Source: Tagaea sp.
GTDB taxonomy: Bacteria; Pseudomonadota; Alphaproteobacteria; CACIAM-22H2
NCBI GenBank assembly: GCA_023653245.1
Contig: JAMNXK010000151.1
Coordinates: 1-5,970, forward strand
DNA: 5,970 nt
Reading direction: 5' to 3'
In this document: in pieces, positions 1-5,467 of the stretch
Layout: each line of letters opens with the position of its first letter
How positions within the stretch are numbered: position 1 is the stretch's first letter
Position numbers and translations under genes: made by a program
The notes under the pieces: model-generated
Told to the model about the DNA's origin: nothing
The model's input: the letters and a program-made list of their open reading frames with translations, nothing else
The model's database searches: none

Positions 1-621
1 GACCGGCGCGGGCGGCGGGGCGGCAAGGACCGGCGCGGCCGGCAAGGCGGCGATCTGCGCCACGGGCGCGGGCGCCGCTTCGACCACCGGCGCCGCGGGC
101 GCCGGCGGCCGCGCTTGCGCTTCGGAGGCCGAGGGGATGGGCGGCGGCACGCGCGCGGCCAATGTTTCGGGCACGGCCGTGACGCGCGGCACCGGCGCGC
201 GATCGGTGGCCGTCATGTAGTACCAGGTGCCGTAAGCGCCGACGGCGAGCAGCATCGACAGCGCCACCAGCACGCTGCCCGGCAAACGCGAATCGTTGAT
301 CGGCGTGGGGAAGGTCAGCTCGGCCGGCGCATCGAGGCCGGCGGCTTCTTCCTTGAAGCGGCGGCTGAGTTCCGCCGCGTCCAGATCCATCAATTCGGCA
401 TAGCTGCGCACGAAGCCGGGCGCGTAGGCGCCGCGCGGCAATTCGGCGAAGTCGCCGGTTTCGATCGCTTCAAGCTGCACGCGGCGAATCTTGAGATGCT
501 TGGCGACGTCGGCCACGGACCAGCCCCGCCGTTCGCGCTCGGCGCGCAGGATTTCGCCCACGCGTCCGCGCAACGGAGTCTCGTCCGTTTTCAGTCCCAT
601 CTCCGGTTGGCTCGCCGCCAT
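1..621 (-). CDS. rodZ: RodZ-like cytoskeletal HTH/transmembrane protein, C-terminus beyond window edge
   Basis: In the RodZ family the protein links the MreB cytoskeleton to the cell-wall elongation machinery at the inner membrane. Seen here are 207 codons, open to the window edge. A Cro/RodZ-type helix-turn-helix spans residues 22-80, with GEILRAERERRGWSVADVA, then LKIRRVQLEAIETGDF, then LPRGAYAPGFVRSYAELM, all typical of the HTH_25 domain. A single hydrophobic segment at about 113-136 (LPGSVLVALSMLLAVGAYG) is followed by a Pro/Ala-rich stretch from 141 to the edge, expected to be the periplasmic linker. The usual C-terminal DUF4115-type domain would lie outside the window. I chose the ATG at 621 because GGGAG sits 8 nt upstream (630-634). 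The in-frame ATG at 600 has no well-spaced ribosome site, and a GTG at 639 is less likely. The gene follows ptsP after 157 bp on the same strand. The family call is strong; the symbol rests on domain order only, and other HTH_25 membrane proteins share this architecture. Confidence 0.8.
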   Translation of the reverse strand, partial: MAASQPEMGLKTDETPLRGRVGEILRAERERRGWSVADVAKHLKIRRVQLEAIETGDFAELPRGAYAPGFVRSYAELMDLDAAELSRRFKEEAAGLDAPAELTFPTPINDSRLPGSVLVALSMLLAVGAYGTWYYMTATDRAPVPRVTAVPETLAARVPPPIPSASEAQARPPAPAAPVVEAAPAPVAQIAALPAAPVLAAPPPAPV

Positions 622-664
622 CCCTGCGTCTCCCGACACGCCTGGAAAATCGGGGAATTGCCTA

Positions 665-677
665 AAATGCCGCATTT
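665..677. promoter_or_regulatory. 13-bp palindrome upstream of rodZ-like gene (operator-like)
   Basis: AAATGC, one central base, GCATTT: two perfect 6-bp inverted arms. It lies 43 bp upstream of the proposed rodZ start and downstream of the candidate -10 hexamer, where a bound regulator could block transcription. The arms with a 1-nt spacer cannot form a stable RNA hairpin, so a DNA-binding dimer site is the more natural reading. No regulator is recognised for it and it may be chance. Confidence 0.25.
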
Positions 678-707
678 CCGCCGAAAACCAGAACTTTGCA
701 GGCATCC

Positions 708-736
708 GTTTTAGCAAATCGCAACGAAACAGCCAA
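708..736 (-). promoter_or_regulatory. candidate sigma70-type promoter for the rodZ-like gene
   Basis: Reading the minus strand, TTGGCT (731-736) and TAAAAC (708-713) are separated by 17 bp. Each matches four of six bases of the -35 and -10 consensus. Transcription would begin near 700, giving a leader of about 80 nt before the start codon at 621. The surrounding 157-bp gap is visibly more AT-rich than the flanking genes, as expected of a promoter region. This is pattern matching by eye only. Confidence 0.35.
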
Positions 737-752
737 CTCTTTGTCGCACCGC

Positions 753-772
753 AAAAACCTCGGTCCGGACCG
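753..772 (-). terminator. weak terminator-like palindrome after ptsP
   Basis: On the minus strand, 6 nt after the ptsP stop, there is a perfect 12-bp palindrome CGGTCCGGACCG (761-772). It is followed after AGG by five consecutive T residues (753-757). The order of GC-rich symmetry then T-run, right after the last operon gene, resembles an intrinsic terminator. The stem can be only about 4 bp once a loop is allowed, so it would be weak. Confidence 0.35.
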
Positions 773-778
773 GAATAT

Positions 779-3052
779 TTACACCGGAATGTTGTGATCG
801 CGCGCGAAATCGCCGAGTTTCTTGCGGACCGAGCGATCCGCCAGACGGCAAAGTTCGTCGAGATACTTGGCCAGCGGCGGCAGATCGAGCGCGCGCGCCA
901 TCGCCTTGACGGGACCGATCGCCGGAAACGGCATCGACAGGCGGCGATAGCCGATCCCGAGCAGCGCCATGGCTTCGAGCGGGCGCGACGCCATGTCGCC
1001 GCACAGTGCGAGCGGAATCTGCAGGGTTTCGCACTCGCGCGCGATCGCGCGCAGGAAACCGAGCATGCCGGGCGAGAGCGGATCGTAGCGCTCCGACACG
1101 TCCGGATTGCCGCGGTCGGCGGCGAACAGGAACTGCATCAGATCGTTCGAGCCGACCGACACGAAATCCACGCGCTTGGCCAGCTGCGGCAATTGCCAAA
1201 ACAGCGCCGGCACTTCGAGCATGACGCCCACGCGCACCGGATCGGGCAGCGCGCGACCGCGCTTGGATTCGCGCGCGATCTCGATCTCCAGCAATTCGCG
1301 CGCGGCGTCGAACTCGGCGACCTCCGCGACCATCGGGAACATGATGTCGAGCCGCCGCCCGCCGGCGGCGCGCAACAGCCCGCGCACCTGCTCGCGCAAG
1401 ATCGCGGGCCGGTCGAGCGTGAGCCTTATCGCGCGGATCCCCATCGCGGGATTTTCCTGCGGGGCCGCGTCGAGATAGGGCAGCAGCTTGTCCCCGCCGA
1501 TGTCGAGCGTGCGGAACACCACGGGCCGGCCGTCGGCGCGATCCAGAATGCGCCGGTAGAGATCCGTCTGCTCGACCACGTCGGGCATGGTCGAGCGGAT
1601 CATGAAGGGGATTTCGGTGCGGTAGAGACCCACGCCGTCCGCCCCGCTGTCGGCCAAATGCTCGAGATCGAGCACGAGCCCGGCGTTCATGTTGAGCGAC
1701 ACGGGCGTCCCGTCGCGCGTGACCGCGGGCAGGTCCTTGAGCGCCGCGTAGCCCGCGCGGCGCTCGGCGCGCGCGCGCAAGGCGGCGGCGAACGTCTCGC
1801 GCACGTCCTCGCGCGGGCGCAAGATCACCTGCCCGCCGATCGCGTCCACGATCGCGGGATCGCCCGCTTCCACGCGCGCCAGCAGCCCCTCGGCGTGGCC
1901 GACCATCGGCAGATCGAGCGCGTGCGCGATGATCGCCACGTGCGAGGTGGTCGAGCCTTCTTCGAGCGCCACGCCCTTCAATTTGCGCCGGTCGTATTCG
2001 AGCAGCTCGGCGGGACCGAGATTGCGCGCGACCAGCACGAACTCGTCGGGCAGGTCGGTGCGGTCGGCCGAGGTGCGGTCGCCGGTGAGATGGCGCACCA
2101 GCCGGTTGGCGAGGTCGTCGAAATCCGCGACGCGTTCGCGGATATAGGGGTCGGAGACTTGCGCGAGGCGCGCGCGGTTGTCCTCCTGCACCTTCTGCAC
2201 GGCGGCTTCGGCCGTGAGGCCGGAGCCGATCGCGTCGGAAATGCGCTCGAGCCAGCCGCGATCCTCGGCGAACATGCGGTAGGTCTCGAGAATCTCCCAG
2301 CGCTCGTCGCCGGCCGCGAGTCCCGAATCCGCGAAAATGCGCTCGATGTCGGAGCGCATGCCTTGCGCGGCTTCGCGCAGGCGCTTCTTTTCGGCCGCGG
2401 GATCGTCGGCGACCATGCGCAGGATCGACACGCGCGGCTGGTGCAGCACGATCGCGCCGATGGCGATCCCTTCGTTCAGGCGCTGGGCTTCGATGCGCTC
2501 GGAGGCGACGAGGCCGGCGTCCTCGGTGCGCAGCATCTCGTCGGGCGAAACGAGCTCGCCCGCGGCCACGAGTTCGGCCAGCACCATCGCCACGGTCTGC
2601 AGCGCCTCGACCTCCTCCTCCGCATAGTCGCGGAAGGTGCGGTTTTGGATGGCGAGCACGCCCATCGCCCGGCCGCCGCGCAAGATCGGCACGCCGAGCA
2701 TCGAGTGGTAGATTTCCTCGCCCGTCTCGGGGCGGTAGGCGAAGCTCGGATGCGATTGCGCGTCGGCCAGCGCCAAAGGCCGCGCGTTCTCGGCGATGTC
2801 GCCGACGATGCCTTCGCCCATGCGCAGACGGGTCTTGTGCACCGAGTCGGGCCTGAGGCCCTCGGTCGCGAAGAGCTCGAGCACCTGGCCCGCGCGCGTG
2901 ACGTACACCGAGCACACTTCGGCGATCAGCTCGCCCGCGATCAGGCGCACGATCTTGTCGAGGCGCTGCTGGGCCGTGCCGCCCGCGGCCATCGTGTCGC
3001 GCAGACGCTTGAGCAACCGGCGCGTCGCCCCGGGCCCGAGCGTCGCGGCCAT
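779..3052 (-). CDS. ptsP: phosphoenolpyruvate-protein phosphotransferase, nitrogen PTS enzyme I (EI-Ntr)
   Basis: The cytoplasmic first enzyme of the nitrogen PTS takes phosphate from PEP onto a His and passes it to NPr and then EIIA-Ntr. The protein is 757 aa, a normal family length. An N-terminal GAF domain covers about 20-165 (EVCSVYVTRAG, MGEGIVGDIAE, ADAQSHPSF, LGVPILRGGRAMGVLAIQNR). An EI N-terminal/linker region follows, then the phosphohistidine site with H371 in EEGSTTSHVAII. The PEP barrel spans about 440-735. By alignment with E. coli EI it keeps the PEP-binding residues R478 (GLYRTE), R514 (RTLDIGGDK), R540 (NPAMGIR), E613 (MLEVPA), N636/D637 (GSNDL), R647 and the catalytic C684 (LCGDMASRP). 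One oddity is H377, at a position usually Arg six residues after the catalytic His. The start ATG shares its A with the TGA of the upstream oxidoreductase gene, and GGGAG (3060-3064) lies 7 nt before it, so translational coupling is likely. In relatives the GAF domain is linked to glutamine sensing; that is inference here. No NPr or EIIA-Ntr gene is in the window. Confidence 0.96.
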   Translation of the reverse strand: MAATLGPGATRRLLKRLRDTMAAGGTAQQRLDKIVRLIAGELIAEVCSVYVTRAGQVLELFATEGLRPDSVHKTRLRMGEGIVGDIAENARPLALADAQSHPSFAYRPETGEEIYHSMLGVPILRGGRAMGVLAIQNRTFRDYAEEEVEALQTVAMVLAELVAAGELVSPDEMLRTEDAGLVASERIEAQRLNEGIAIGAIVLHQPRVSILRMVADDPAAEKKRLREAAQGMRSDIERIFADSGLAAGDERWEILETYRMFAEDRGWLERISDAIGSGLTAEAAVQKVQEDNRARLAQVSDPYIRERVADFDDLANRLVRHLTGDRTSADRTDLPDEFVLVARNLGPAELLEYDRRKLKGVALEEGSTTSHVAIIAHALDLPMVGHAEGLLARVEAGDPAIVDAIGGQVILRPREDVRETFAAALRARAERRAGYAALKDLPAVTRDGTPVSLNMNAGLVLDLEHLADSGADGVGLYRTEIPFMIRSTMPDVVEQTDLYRRILDRADGRPVVFRTLDIGGDKLLPYLDAAPQENPAMGIRAIRLTLDRPAILREQVRGLLRAAGGRRLDIMFPMVAEVAEFDAARELLEIEIARESKRGRALPDPVRVGVMLEVPALFWQLPQLAKRVDFVSVGSNDLMQFLFAADRGNPDVSERYDPLSPGMLGFLRAIARECETLQIPLALCGDMASRPLEAMALLGIGYRRLSMPFPAIGPVKAMARALDLPPLAKYLDELCRLADRSVRKKLGDFARDHNIPV

Positions 3053-4083
3053 CAGGCGGCTCCCGCTCCGCGCGCGGCCAAGGCCGCGACCGCCTGCTCG
3101 ACCAGCTCGTCCACGATCTCGCGCACGCTTTGCTCGCGCACGACCAGACCGACCGACTGGCCGGCCATCAGCGAGCCGTTCTCGATGTCGCCGTCGACCA
3201 CCGCGCGGCGCAGGGCGCCGGCCCAGAAATGCTCGATCTCGAGCTGGGCCGCCTTCTGGTCGATCGCGCCCGCATCGACCTTGGCGATCACCTCGCGCTG
3301 GCATTCCATGAAGCGCGCGGTGCCTTTGTTGGCCAGCGCGCGCACCGGGATCACCGGAAAGCGCGGATCGAGCTGGATCGACAGGATCGCGTCGCGCGCC
3401 GAGGCGCGCAAGAACGCCTTCTTGAACGCGGGATGCGCCACGCATTCGTTCGCGCACACGAAGCGCGTGCCGAGCTGCGCGCCCGCGGCCCCCATTTCCA
3501 GATACGACAAGATCGCCTCGCCGCGCCCGATCCCGCCCGCGACGAACACCGGAACCTCGCGGATCAGCGGCAGGATTTCCTGCGCGAGCACGGTGGTGGA
3601 GACGGCACCGGTGTGTCCGCCCGCCTCCATGCCTTCGATCACCAGCGCGTCGATGCCCGCACGCACCAGTTTCTTGGCGATCACCGGCGCGGGCGCGAAG
3701 GCGGTGACCTTGATCCCGCCGTCCTTGAGGATCTTCACCGTCTCGGCCGGCGGCAGCCCGCCGGCGAGCACCACATGCGGGACCTTCGCCGCCACGCAAA
3801 CGCGCGCGAGGTCGGCCAATTGCGGATGCATGACGATGAGATTGACGCCGAAGGGCTTGCGCGTGAGCGCTTGCGTGGCCGCGATTTCGGCCGCGAGCAT
3901 GTCGGGCTTCATCGCGCCGCAGGCGAGCACGCCGAACCCGCCGGCTTCGGAAATCGCCGAGACGAGATGGCGCTCCGACACCCATGTCATGGCGCCGCCC
4001 AGGATGGCGACGTCGCAGCCCAGATACGCGGTTCCCCGTGCCCAGAGACGGTCGAGTCGCGCGCGGGCGGCGATCATGTCCAT
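3052..4083 (-). CDS. nitronate monooxygenase / FabK-like FMN-dependent oxidoreductase
   Basis: This is a 343-aa cytoplasmic TIM-barrel flavoprotein of the 2-nitropropane dioxygenase (NMO)/FabK family. Members oxidise nitronates or related toxic anions, or reduce enoyl-ACP; the substrate here cannot be read from sequence. Visible motifs are an N-terminal ILGGAMTWVSERHLVSAISE segment followed by AGGFGVLACG (28-56), GVNLIVMHP (79-87), GMEAGGHTG (151-159) with the family's conserved His at H157, an FMN-phosphate region VFVAGGIGRGEA (179-190) then MGAAGAQLGTRFV (197-209), and MAGQSVGLV (306-314) near the C-terminus. The last two resemble FabK. At the first motif most relatives have a Gln in IQGGM or IQAPM; here ILGGAM replaces it. 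Start at 4083 is one base after the lysC stop, with no clear ribosome site, so it is probably translated by coupling to lysC; M3 at 4077 is an alternative. The stop overlaps the ptsP ATG by one base. A nitronate-detoxifying or fatty-acid role is possible but unproven. Confidence 0.88.
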   Translation of the reverse strand: MDMIAARARLDRLWARGTAYLGCDVAILGGAMTWVSERHLVSAISEAGGFGVLACGAMKPDMLAAEIAATQALTRKPFGVNLIVMHPQLADLARVCVAAKVPHVVLAGGLPPAETVKILKDGGIKVTAFAPAPVIAKKLVRAGIDALVIEGMEAGGHTGAVSTTVLAQEILPLIREVPVFVAGGIGRGEAILSYLEMGAAGAQLGTRFVCANECVAHPAFKKAFLRASARDAILSIQLDPRFPVIPVRALANKGTARFMECQREVIAKVDAGAIDQKAAQLEIEHFWAGALRRAVVDGDIENGSLMAGQSVGLVVREQSVREIVDELVEQAVAALAARGAGAA

Positions 4084-4084
4084 G

Positions 4085-4591
4085 TCAGTTGGCGTCCAAT
4101 CCGTAGGCCGTGTGCAGCGCGCGCAAGGCGAGCTCCAGATATTGCTCGTCGATCAGCACCGAGATCTTGATTTCGGAGGTCGAGATCACCTCGATATTGA
4201 TGCCCTTGTCGGCGAGCGTGCGGAACATGGTGAGCGCCACGCCCGCGTGGCTGCGCATGCCCACGCCGATCACCGACACCTTCACCACGTTGGAATCGGG
4301 CTTGAGGTCGGCGAAACCCAGTGCCGCCTTGCGCTCGGTCAGGAGCTTGACCGTGCGGTCGAGATCGGCGCGCCCGACGGTGAAGGTCATGTCGGTGGCC
4401 TTGCCGTCGTCCGAGATGTTCTGGACGATCATGTCCACGTTGATGGCGTTCTCGGCCAGCGGCCCGAAAATGGCGGCGGCGACGCCCGGACGGTCGGCGA
4501 CCTTGGTGAGGGTCACCTTGGCCTCGTCCCGGCTATAGGCGATTCCGCTGACGATCTGCTTTTCCACGATTTCTTCCTCGTCGACGACCAT
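4085..4591 (-). other. possible internal translation product of lysC (regulatory beta subunit)
   Basis: In Bacillus subtilis aspartokinase II and Corynebacterium LysC, an internal in-frame start makes a beta subunit of about 160-170 aa consisting of the ACT domains. Here M239 (codon 4589-4591) is in frame and would give a 168-aa product. It starts about two residues from the Corynebacterium position relative to the conserved EAKVT segment. GAGGA lies 13 nt before the ATG, further than ideal. This is inference from position and homology, not proof that it is translated. Confidence 0.3.
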
Positions 4592-5305
4592 CGTGCCGGG
4601 CTTGTCCTCGAAGCTGGTGAGGACCTGCACCTTCACGCGGTGGTTCATGGCCAGCTCGACCGACCGCGTCTGCAGCACCTTGGCGCCGAGCGAGGCCATT
4701 TCGAGCATTTCTTCGTAGGCGATCTGGTCGAGCTTGCGCGCCTTGGTCACGATGCGCGGATCGCACGTGTAGACGCCGTCGACGTCGGTATAGATGTCGC
4801 AGCGATCGGCCTTCAGCGCTGCGGCGAGCGCCACGGCGGACGTGTCCGAGCCGCCGCGCCCCAAAGTCGTCACGCGCTTGTCGTCCGACACGCCTTGGAA
4901 TCCCGCGACCACCGCGACCACGCCGCGTTCCATGTCGCGGACCATATCGGCGGTTTCGATGTCGCCGATGCGCGCTTTGGAATGCGTGGAATCGGTGTGC
5001 AATGGAATCTGCCAGCCTTGCCAGGAGCGCGCCTTGACGCCGATCTCCTGCAAGGCGAGCGCCATCAAGCCGCTGGTCACCTGCTCGCCCGTCGCCACGA
5101 CGGCGTCGTACTCTTTGGGATCGTAGAATCTGGCGACTTCGTTGACCCAGGCGACGAGCTGATTCGTCACCCCCGACATCGCCGAGACCACGACCGCGAT
5201 CTGGTTGCCGGCCGCCGCTTCGCGCTTCACGCGCGCGGCGACGTTGCGAATGCGCTCGATATTCGCCACCGACGTGCCGCCGAACTTCAAGACCAAACGT
5301 GCCAT
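4085..5305 (-). CDS. lysC: aspartate kinase, single-function, with tandem ACT domains
   Basis: It phosphorylates L-aspartate with ATP to 4-phospho-L-aspartate, the entry step to lysine, threonine, methionine and diaminopimelate. The protein is 406 aa, close to the alpha2beta2 LysC type of Corynebacterium. The N-terminal kinase domain has KFGGTSV (7-13), GEQVTSGLM (73-81), TTLGRGGSDTSA (146-157) and TDVDGVYTCDPR (173-184). Two C-terminal ACT domains follow: about 264-335 (KVADRPGVAAAIF then INVDMIVQNIS) and about 340-406 (VIGVGMRSHAGVALTMF, INIEVISTSEIKISVLI). These regions bind lysine and/or threonine in relatives, so feedback inhibition is expected. The start MARLVLKFGGTSV is canonical. The best ribosome-binding match, GGAG (5320-5323), is 14 nt upstream, longer than usual. 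The open frame extends upstream, but that part lacks family similarity. An in-frame ATG at M239 could make a separate small subunit. It is the first gene of the lysC-NMO-ptsP operon and divergent from ubiG. Confidence 0.97.
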   Translation of the reverse strand: MARLVLKFGGTSVANIERIRNVAARVKREAAAGNQIAVVVSAMSGVTNQLVAWVNEVARFYDPKEYDAVVATGEQVTSGLMALALQEIGVKARSWQGWQIPLHTDSTHSKARIGDIETADMVRDMERGVVAVVAGFQGVSDDKRVTTLGRGGSDTSAVALAAALKADRCDIYTDVDGVYTCDPRIVTKARKLDQIAYEEMLEMASLGAKVLQTRSVELAMNHRVKVQVLTSFEDKPGTMVVDEEEIVEKQIVSGIAYSRDEAKVTLTKVADRPGVAAAIFGPLAENAINVDMIVQNISDDGKATDMTFTVGRADLDRTVKLLTERKAALGFADLKPDSNVVKVSVIGVGMRSHAGVALTMFRTLADKGINIEVISTSEIKISVLIDEQYLELALRALHTAYGLDAN

Positions 5306-5376
5306 TGCCGCGACCGATACTCCGGAGAAACGCGAACCGAACCAAAGGTTTGACGCGGATTCCGGCGAGGGCACCC

Positions 5377-5405
5377 TTGCCGTCGGCGCGCGCGCGGCAT
5401 ATCTA
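5377..5405 (+). promoter_or_regulatory. candidate ubiG promoter, sharing its -10 with the lysC promoter
   Basis: TTGCCG (5377-5382) and TATCTA (5400-5405) are spaced 17 bp on the plus strand. The -10 is the same six base pairs proposed for lysC on the other strand, so the two candidate promoters face each other over one AT-rich patch in otherwise GC-rich DNA. The ubiG leader would be about 56 nt. The -10 matches only three of six consensus bases, so confidence is modest. Confidence 0.35.
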
Positions 5406-5428
5406 CTGTGAACCTCGCGACGGGGCAA
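5400..5428 (-). promoter_or_regulatory. candidate promoter of the lysC-NMO-ptsP operon
   Basis: Reading the minus strand, TTGCCC (5423-5428) and TAGATA (5400-5405) are 17 bp apart, a reasonable -35 match and a poor -10 match. The transcript would start near 5393 and carry a leader of about 88 nt. That leader is too short for a lysine riboswitch, and nothing resembling one is visible. A small AACC-AAA-GGTT inverted repeat lies in the leader (5340-5350). The hexamer calls are by eye. Confidence 0.35.
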
Positions 5429-5452
5429 GCGACCCGTCCGCCGCCGTCTTTT

Positions 5453-5458
5453 CCGGAG
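5453..5458 (+). promoter_or_regulatory. ribosome binding site deciding the ubiG TTG start
   Basis: CCGGAG, with its GGAG core at 5455-5458, ends 9 nt before the TTG at 5468-5470. No ATG lies in this frame before residue 23, which is inside conserved UbiG sequence. The in-frame GTG at 5408 lacks a ribosome site and would add a 20-residue Pro-rich extension unlike the family. Confidence 0.6.
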
Positions 5459-5467
5459 TTTCCAAGC

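Noticed and set aside
1..200. Repeat array suggested by GGCGC-rich, near-repetitive sequence
   Set aside because: It encodes the Pro/Ala-rich linker of the RodZ-like protein; the repetition comes from CCG, GCG and GCC codons and has no fixed unit.
711..2915. A 734-codon minus-strand open frame inside ptsP
   Set aside because: It is a frame-shifted shadow of ptsP, with an Arg-rich composition typical of misread GC-rich codons.
3053..3985. Upstream extension of the ptsP frame, adding about 311 residues in front of the GAF domain
   Set aside because: The extension is an out-of-frame reading of the NMO-like gene, rich in Arg and Gly. PtsP similarity starts at the ATG at 3052, which has a good ribosome site and the expected LxRLR beginning.
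491..5353. A 1620-codon open frame on the plus strand, antisense to ptsP, the NMO-like gene and lysC
   Set aside because: It lies codon-for-codon opposite ptsP and lysC, where antisense stops arise only from the sense codons TTA, CTA and TCA, which are rare at this GC content. The translation is low-complexity Arg/His/Ala/Gly-rich with no recognisable domain, and it crosses three genuine genes.
5306..5467. Lysine riboswitch or attenuator ahead of lysC
   Set aside because: The likely leader is under 100 nt, lacks the size and helices of the lysine riboswitch, and contains no lysine-rich leader peptide.
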